Assembly: GCA_948146395.1 (NCBI GenBank)
Contig: OX411558.1
Coordinates: 38,867,116 to 38,931,115 of the forward strand
Length of the DNA: 64,000 nt
Direction: 5' to 3'
Source: Fragum whitleyi
Lineage: Eukaryota > Mollusca > Bivalvia > Cardiida > Cardiidae
Shown: positions 37,301-43,300 of the stretch, piece by piece
Layout: the number at the start of each line of letters is the position of its first letter
Numbering within the stretch: the first letter of the stretch is position 1
Notes under the pieces: generated by a model
Database searches by the model: none
The model's input: the letters and a program-made list of their open reading frames with translations, nothing else
What the model was told of the DNA's origin: nothing
Translations under genes and position numbers: made by a program

Positions 37301-40300
37301 CCTTTCAGACAATTTGTCTCCCACCAGTTGGTTGATAATCATAGACCTATGTGGGAGAGCAGCTGGAGGCTAGGAAAGGTTGTAATTGTAGTACGGGTGA
37401 AAGATTGAGAAATATAAGGAATCTATTGTAAGGTGCTCGAGCCATTGCAGTATGACTGAAGGATTGTGAAAAGTGGCATTAAACCCCTTACAAACAAACT
37501 AACAATATTTCATAGCCAGTCATTTAATACTCTCTTTTAACACATTTCAGAATTCAAAGATATGACCCACCATGTATTAAACAGTATGATGCAGTACATT
37601 GCCCTGCCTTCCATACTACAAAAAATCATGCAGGATCCAGCCTATAATACGGGAAAGTTTGGTGAAATAAGAGAACTGATTCTGGGCATGTTGGAAACAT
37701 ATAATTATGAACAGGTCAGGCTAACTTCTATTAAATTTGAGCCTGTGCGTGACATTTCCAACAATTTGATATGTTCCTGATGTGCAAACATTGAGTAGCG
37801 TAGACAGCCACATTCTGTAAATGTAAACTTACCTGGTGGCCTACAGATTCTTTGAGACCTGATCCATCTTCTAAACGCATAGTGAAGACTCTGGTTAGAC
37901 TGTGCGGACGCACAGGCTGGTCAGAGTCTTTGCTTTGCTCATATTTGATATTGTTGGAAATCTCGTCCACAGGCTCATTTTATTTTCAATTTATTGCCTT
38001 ATCAATTTAAGTGGAAATACACTTATTCTTTGTGAATTGCCTCAAGACACTAGAAGATCAATTAAAAAGATTCTTTACTGAAAGCTGCCAAGCTTGGTAA
38101 GATCAGTTTGGCTAGAAAGCTGTTGGCTTGAGTGAAATTTGGTGGTTTCACTGTTGTGTTAAATGACATGAAACAATGAATAGGTGCACTTACTGTGGTG
38201 ACAGTGATATAACTGCAATAATGTTGAATGTAGCTTTAAACCTGACTTAATCAACAGTGACCAGGAAAGGCTTGCATAATGCGCCATAGTCACATTAAAA
38301 TCAAAATGTCAAATTGTTTTCACTTTAGAATGCAACCTTGACACATAAATTTTTCGATTTATATTATCAATAAAGTAAGAAAGTTGTGGGATGAATCTAT
38401 TCTTATCTCAAAATACTTCCATGTTTTTTTTAATTTTCAAATAATACTTCTCAATAATCTTGAAACACACAAAATATTTAATTACATTCAGATCAGTAGA
38501 AATAAATCCAAAGTGTTTCAAGACTTTGTGAAGCTGATTTTGTTTGAAGTATGACACATACATACCATATCTTTTTATTCTTTCAGACACTTATGGTGAC
38601 ATGTAAAAACCTACTTAACCATGATATCCACGTACATCTACGCAGTCTAACCAAAGCTGCTGTGAAAGGCTATGTGGCTAAAGGGGACCAATGTAGTATC
38701 TGTTTGAAAAAATTCCTGAATCAGCAAGAATCGGATACTTTATTAGTTTTCAGGTGAGAAGGTTGATTTCATTTGAAAAGTCAAGGAGATAACCCAATTT
38801 ATTGTAAGCTGCTGTCATAGAGCAGTAGTAGCGCGTCTGATTATCTTTCAAAAGGTTCCTGGTTTGATTCCTGTCATTAGCATTCCCACTGTTTGTCTCC
38901 CACCAATAGGTTGATAAACAAAGACCTATGTGGCATAATAGCTGGAGGCTAGAAAAGGATGTTATGGTTGGACTGGAGTGAGAAATACTGGGAATTTTAT
39001 TGGTAGGTGCTCCAGCTGACGTGATGTGACTGCAAGATTGTTACAAGCACCATGAAAGCCTATAAAAAAAATCTTGTAAAATGAATGTTTTCCTACAGTG
39101 GAGTTATAAAAAGAAGAAAATCCTATGAAATAAAGAAAGTGCTTGATAAAAGAAGTAAGGTTACCTAAGTAAACCCTTGTCATGCTGCGTCCTGAGTATT
39201 ACAGCTTTTGCAGGAGATATAAACAAAGATCAGTCTGCTCATATGTGCAGTCTGATCTTGACTATATCACTTGATTTTCATTTTAAAAAAAAACAGAAAA
39301 GAATTTAAGTTGTATAAAAGTAAGGTCTTTGTTTAGCATGGCAAGAATTAATATACATAAATGACTGTGAGCCTTTAGCAAACATTTAGTCACATCTTTT
39401 GTGGAATCATTAATTCTCAAAGGGCCTCAAAATGAAAAAATAAAACAGTAAAACAAACCTGTAGCTACAATATTTTGGTACCCAACCTTTGTTTCCTTCT
39501 TATACAGGTGTGGCCATTGTTACCATAGGCAGTGTTTACAAGCTGTTGGATCATTACACGTTATTGATGGAGAAGATATGTATGTGTGTTATCTGTGTAG
39601 CCACACAAAACGTGGGAAAACCCAGAGTTCACGATTTCACCGCTCGCTGTCTAACACACAAAATACACAACAGATGACTGGAAAACAAGACAAATCACAT
39701 GAGGTAATAATGAGGTGCTAGAATATTATCTCAACTGTTTTTTGAGAAAACCCGGGTGTTGCTAAAGCCTTGGAGTCATCGTTGTGCAAAGATTTTTAAA
39801 TTTTGCCATATCTCTGTTTCTATTAAAGATATTCATATGAAACTTGGCACACAGGTTCATTGTTAAAAGAGCCATATCTATTATCAAGGGTGATAACACT
39901 AGATGTATTCATTCCCCCTTTTCTATTCAGATTTTTATAATCCCCAAAATGTTTTGGGAGGTATGTAGGAGTCAGCTAGTCTGTTGGTCATTCTGTCTGT
40001 CTGTAGCTTTTTATGCCCCTGTATCGAGAGATCGGGGGCATATTGTTTAACTCATGTCCGTCTGTCTGTCTGTCCGTCCGTCCGCCCGTCTGTCCGAAAA
40101 CTTAACCTTTGCCTTTTCTCCAAAAGTATTTGACATACAAAGCTGTACACCTTAGTCAAGGTCATGTGACAAGGTCAAGGTCATGTGACAAGGTCAAGGT
40201 CATCTGTCAAGGTCAAACTTTAAAAAAAAATGCTGTACCAGGGGCATTCGTGTTTCACAAACACATCTTGTTTTCTGGAAGTTTTTAGAATTTAATGGGT

Positions 40301-43300
40301 TGATTTCATGGACACTTTACAGGTGTGATCAGTATCAGGCACACAGGTGCAAGTGATATTTTGTTACGATCCATTAACTTTTGACATAGTTATGGCCCTT
40401 TGATGGAGAATGTCATTTATTGATAAGCATTCTAAGGGGGCTATTAATCGGCTTTGTGATAATCTAGTTTTATCCGGTTTCCAGCACCCAACAGCTCAGC
40501 AAAGGTGCCTCTAGGTGGTGCTCTTGATGTTTCTGCCCTTGATCAAGAATGACAAAACTGTGAAAACTGTTTGCAAATTATACCCTACTTTGCACGTACA
40601 CTTGCGTGCAAAGTAGGGTATATTATGCAAACAGTTTTCACCTTTCTTTCATTCTGAAAGCAGGGCTGGTAATTGAACAGATGTGTGATGGATATATGAA
40701 TTTGGAAGGATGAATTAATTTTGATGCTCATTGTATCCTCTGGTCCTTGGGATAATTAACAAAGACAAAGGGACAAACGAAGGAATGAAATTAGAAATAA
40801 AGTGACCAAAATCATGTGGTTTGAATATAAATGATACTAAAACTAAAATGTACTGATTTCCATGATTTTGATAGATTGAGGGTCTTAGGGTCAATATAGG
40901 ATATTTTCAGAATTTTGAGGGTCAAAAACCTGGTTAAAGGTCAAACATGAGCCCTGCTTCTATATACATTTCAGCCTTCAGTTGACCCTCAACACATGCA
41001 GAATGTTGATTCTGTAAGACGGTCTTTGAAAACTCCATCTAGGGTAAGTCAATTAATCTTCTACTCATTCTTAGACAGGAATTTTATATGAACGGTAAAA
41101 TTTGTATAAACCCTTGTCATGCTGAACCCGTAATATTCCTGCTTTGGCAGGAGCTATAGACTAACATCATCCTGCACATATGTGCAGCCTGATGTTAGTC
41201 TACATCACCTGTTTCTCACTTTCAAGCCAGAATTGTCAATATATTTAGTTTTTCAAATAAAAATTGACCTACAGTTCGTAGTTTCAGTGCTTTTTGCCCT
41301 TTGATTTTGATGAAAATTTTTAGCCAAATTTTATTTAGCATGACAAGGGTTAAGCAACCACTTATAGGACCAAAAAGCGGTCATCAAAGAGAATGATTAT
41401 TTAGTAGACACGTTGCTTACAAAAAACAAGCATAATTTTGATTGAATTTGTATATTATTGCAAATTTCTTAATAATTCTATGTTGTGCAGATTCTATTGA
41501 GTTTTAACAACATAGGATTAGTTTATGATAATTGCAATGCAATAAAATAAAGAGTTTTGATTGGTTTAAATCACATTACATGGGGAAATCCATTGCACTT
41601 TATTTCTGTATAAAATGCAATAGGTCTTTTGGGACCCTCCCCCCTCCCCACCTTTGATTAGCAAGTACAGTGTTGTAGGAATTTGAATAACCCTGGTTTC
41701 CCTCCACAGTCTAACATTGCTATAAAACCTTTCAGAAATTAAGATGTTTTTGAAATAAAGATGTTTTTGAAATGATTTTTGATATAATAAGCATGTAGTT
41801 CTGATTCAGAGCTTACATTTACAGTGAGTCGATGAAGGCCGTTAAGCAACCCTCTCAACTAAACCCTATGACACAGGTTTTGTTTTAAAATGCAGAAATG
41901 ACTTTTATATCATTTATTTAGGTGTATTTTCAAAACTGAGCTCTGACGTAGGCGCTGAGTCCATTACCATAGGTATATTGGCATATGATAGTAATTTAAC
42001 CTGAGCTGTTCACTGCAATTATGAAAATACATGTAGTGGGTAAACATTGCGATTTAAGACAAGCAATTAATTTCCTTTGAAAGGTCAATTGTTACTTTTT
42101 AGCTCACCTGAAAATCTTTAAAAATCTTCTACTTTGAAACCTGATGGCTGACAGCGTTCATAATTAGTATGTAGCATCAACTAGTGGACCTCTACCAAGT
42201 TTGTTCATATTAAGAACTTTGGGTCAAATTTGGGCTCCATCCTGGTGCATCCCTTTTTACATAGAATTAAAGAGCAAAAAGGCATATCCTTCTTGCTCTT
42301 GGCTGAAAACATTCCATGGTATTGATCATATGTAGAAATTGACATCTGCCTATTTAATTAATGCGATGTCCCAGGGGTCAAAGAGGCTCAGGTGAATGAT
42401 CTAGGACCGTCATGGTCCTCTTGTTTAATGAGTTATTTAACATGAAATGAAGCCTGTATTGACCTGATATAACCTGTCTGATAAACTAACATAATATCAG
42501 GCAGTCTATTCTAAGAAACAATTTGCTTACACTTTCACCTGAATTTCTTTGAATTTTAAATGTTTATTATAATTAGGTGCAAAAAAGGTTGCATGATAAA
42601 TAGAATAACCTGAAAGTGTCTAAAATATCCAAGTTATAATAGATCAGCGGTGAGAAATTATCATGACTCGACAAAGCCTCGTCATGATTACTTCTCCCAA
42701 CCATGACCAGGTAACATTAATATTTTGAGAACTTAGCATGTTATTCTCTAAACTCTTTTCCTGTATCTCCATTCTTCTTAATCAATATCAAATAAACCAA
42801 ATGTACATTAAACTTGATATTTCTGAACATGTGTGTGCAGAAAAATCATTTTCCATCAGGGCACAGCAATTATATTAAGAAAACAATTCCAATGAATGTG
42901 AATCCAATGTTGTATCAAACTCCCTATTCAAAAATCTGAGGCTGCCATTTTTCCGTTCTCTGTGATGTCATCAATCATTAGAACTGACCGTAAACAGTTT
43001 ATTGGGTCACATTTTCACTGCAGCAACTAAGCTAGGATTGTGCATATCTAAGAAAATTGAAACACAAAAAATACATTTTTGAATTTGAGTAGGTTTTATT
43101 TCAAAGACCATGAAAGCCATGAATGCTTAGTTTTGTAAAAAAAATTCTTACAGCTGACATAAATGCCCATAATGCTACTTGAATTGACCTAATTATCCTG
43201 TTTTCCCAGCTGCATGTAATGATAAGAATGTAAACATCCAGTTAGACATTTGTCTGATAACCTGATAAGGATGCACACACTGTACTTAGTGCTCAAATGA

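Larger units (their letters stand above)
39722..40526 (+). mobile_element. HINE-type element (outermost of a triple nest)
   Basis: The left part matches the 29 kb family up to ctattcagattttt. The matching right part resumes at 40468 and ends ggtggtgctcttg. Everything between is younger insertion. Confidence 0.75.
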
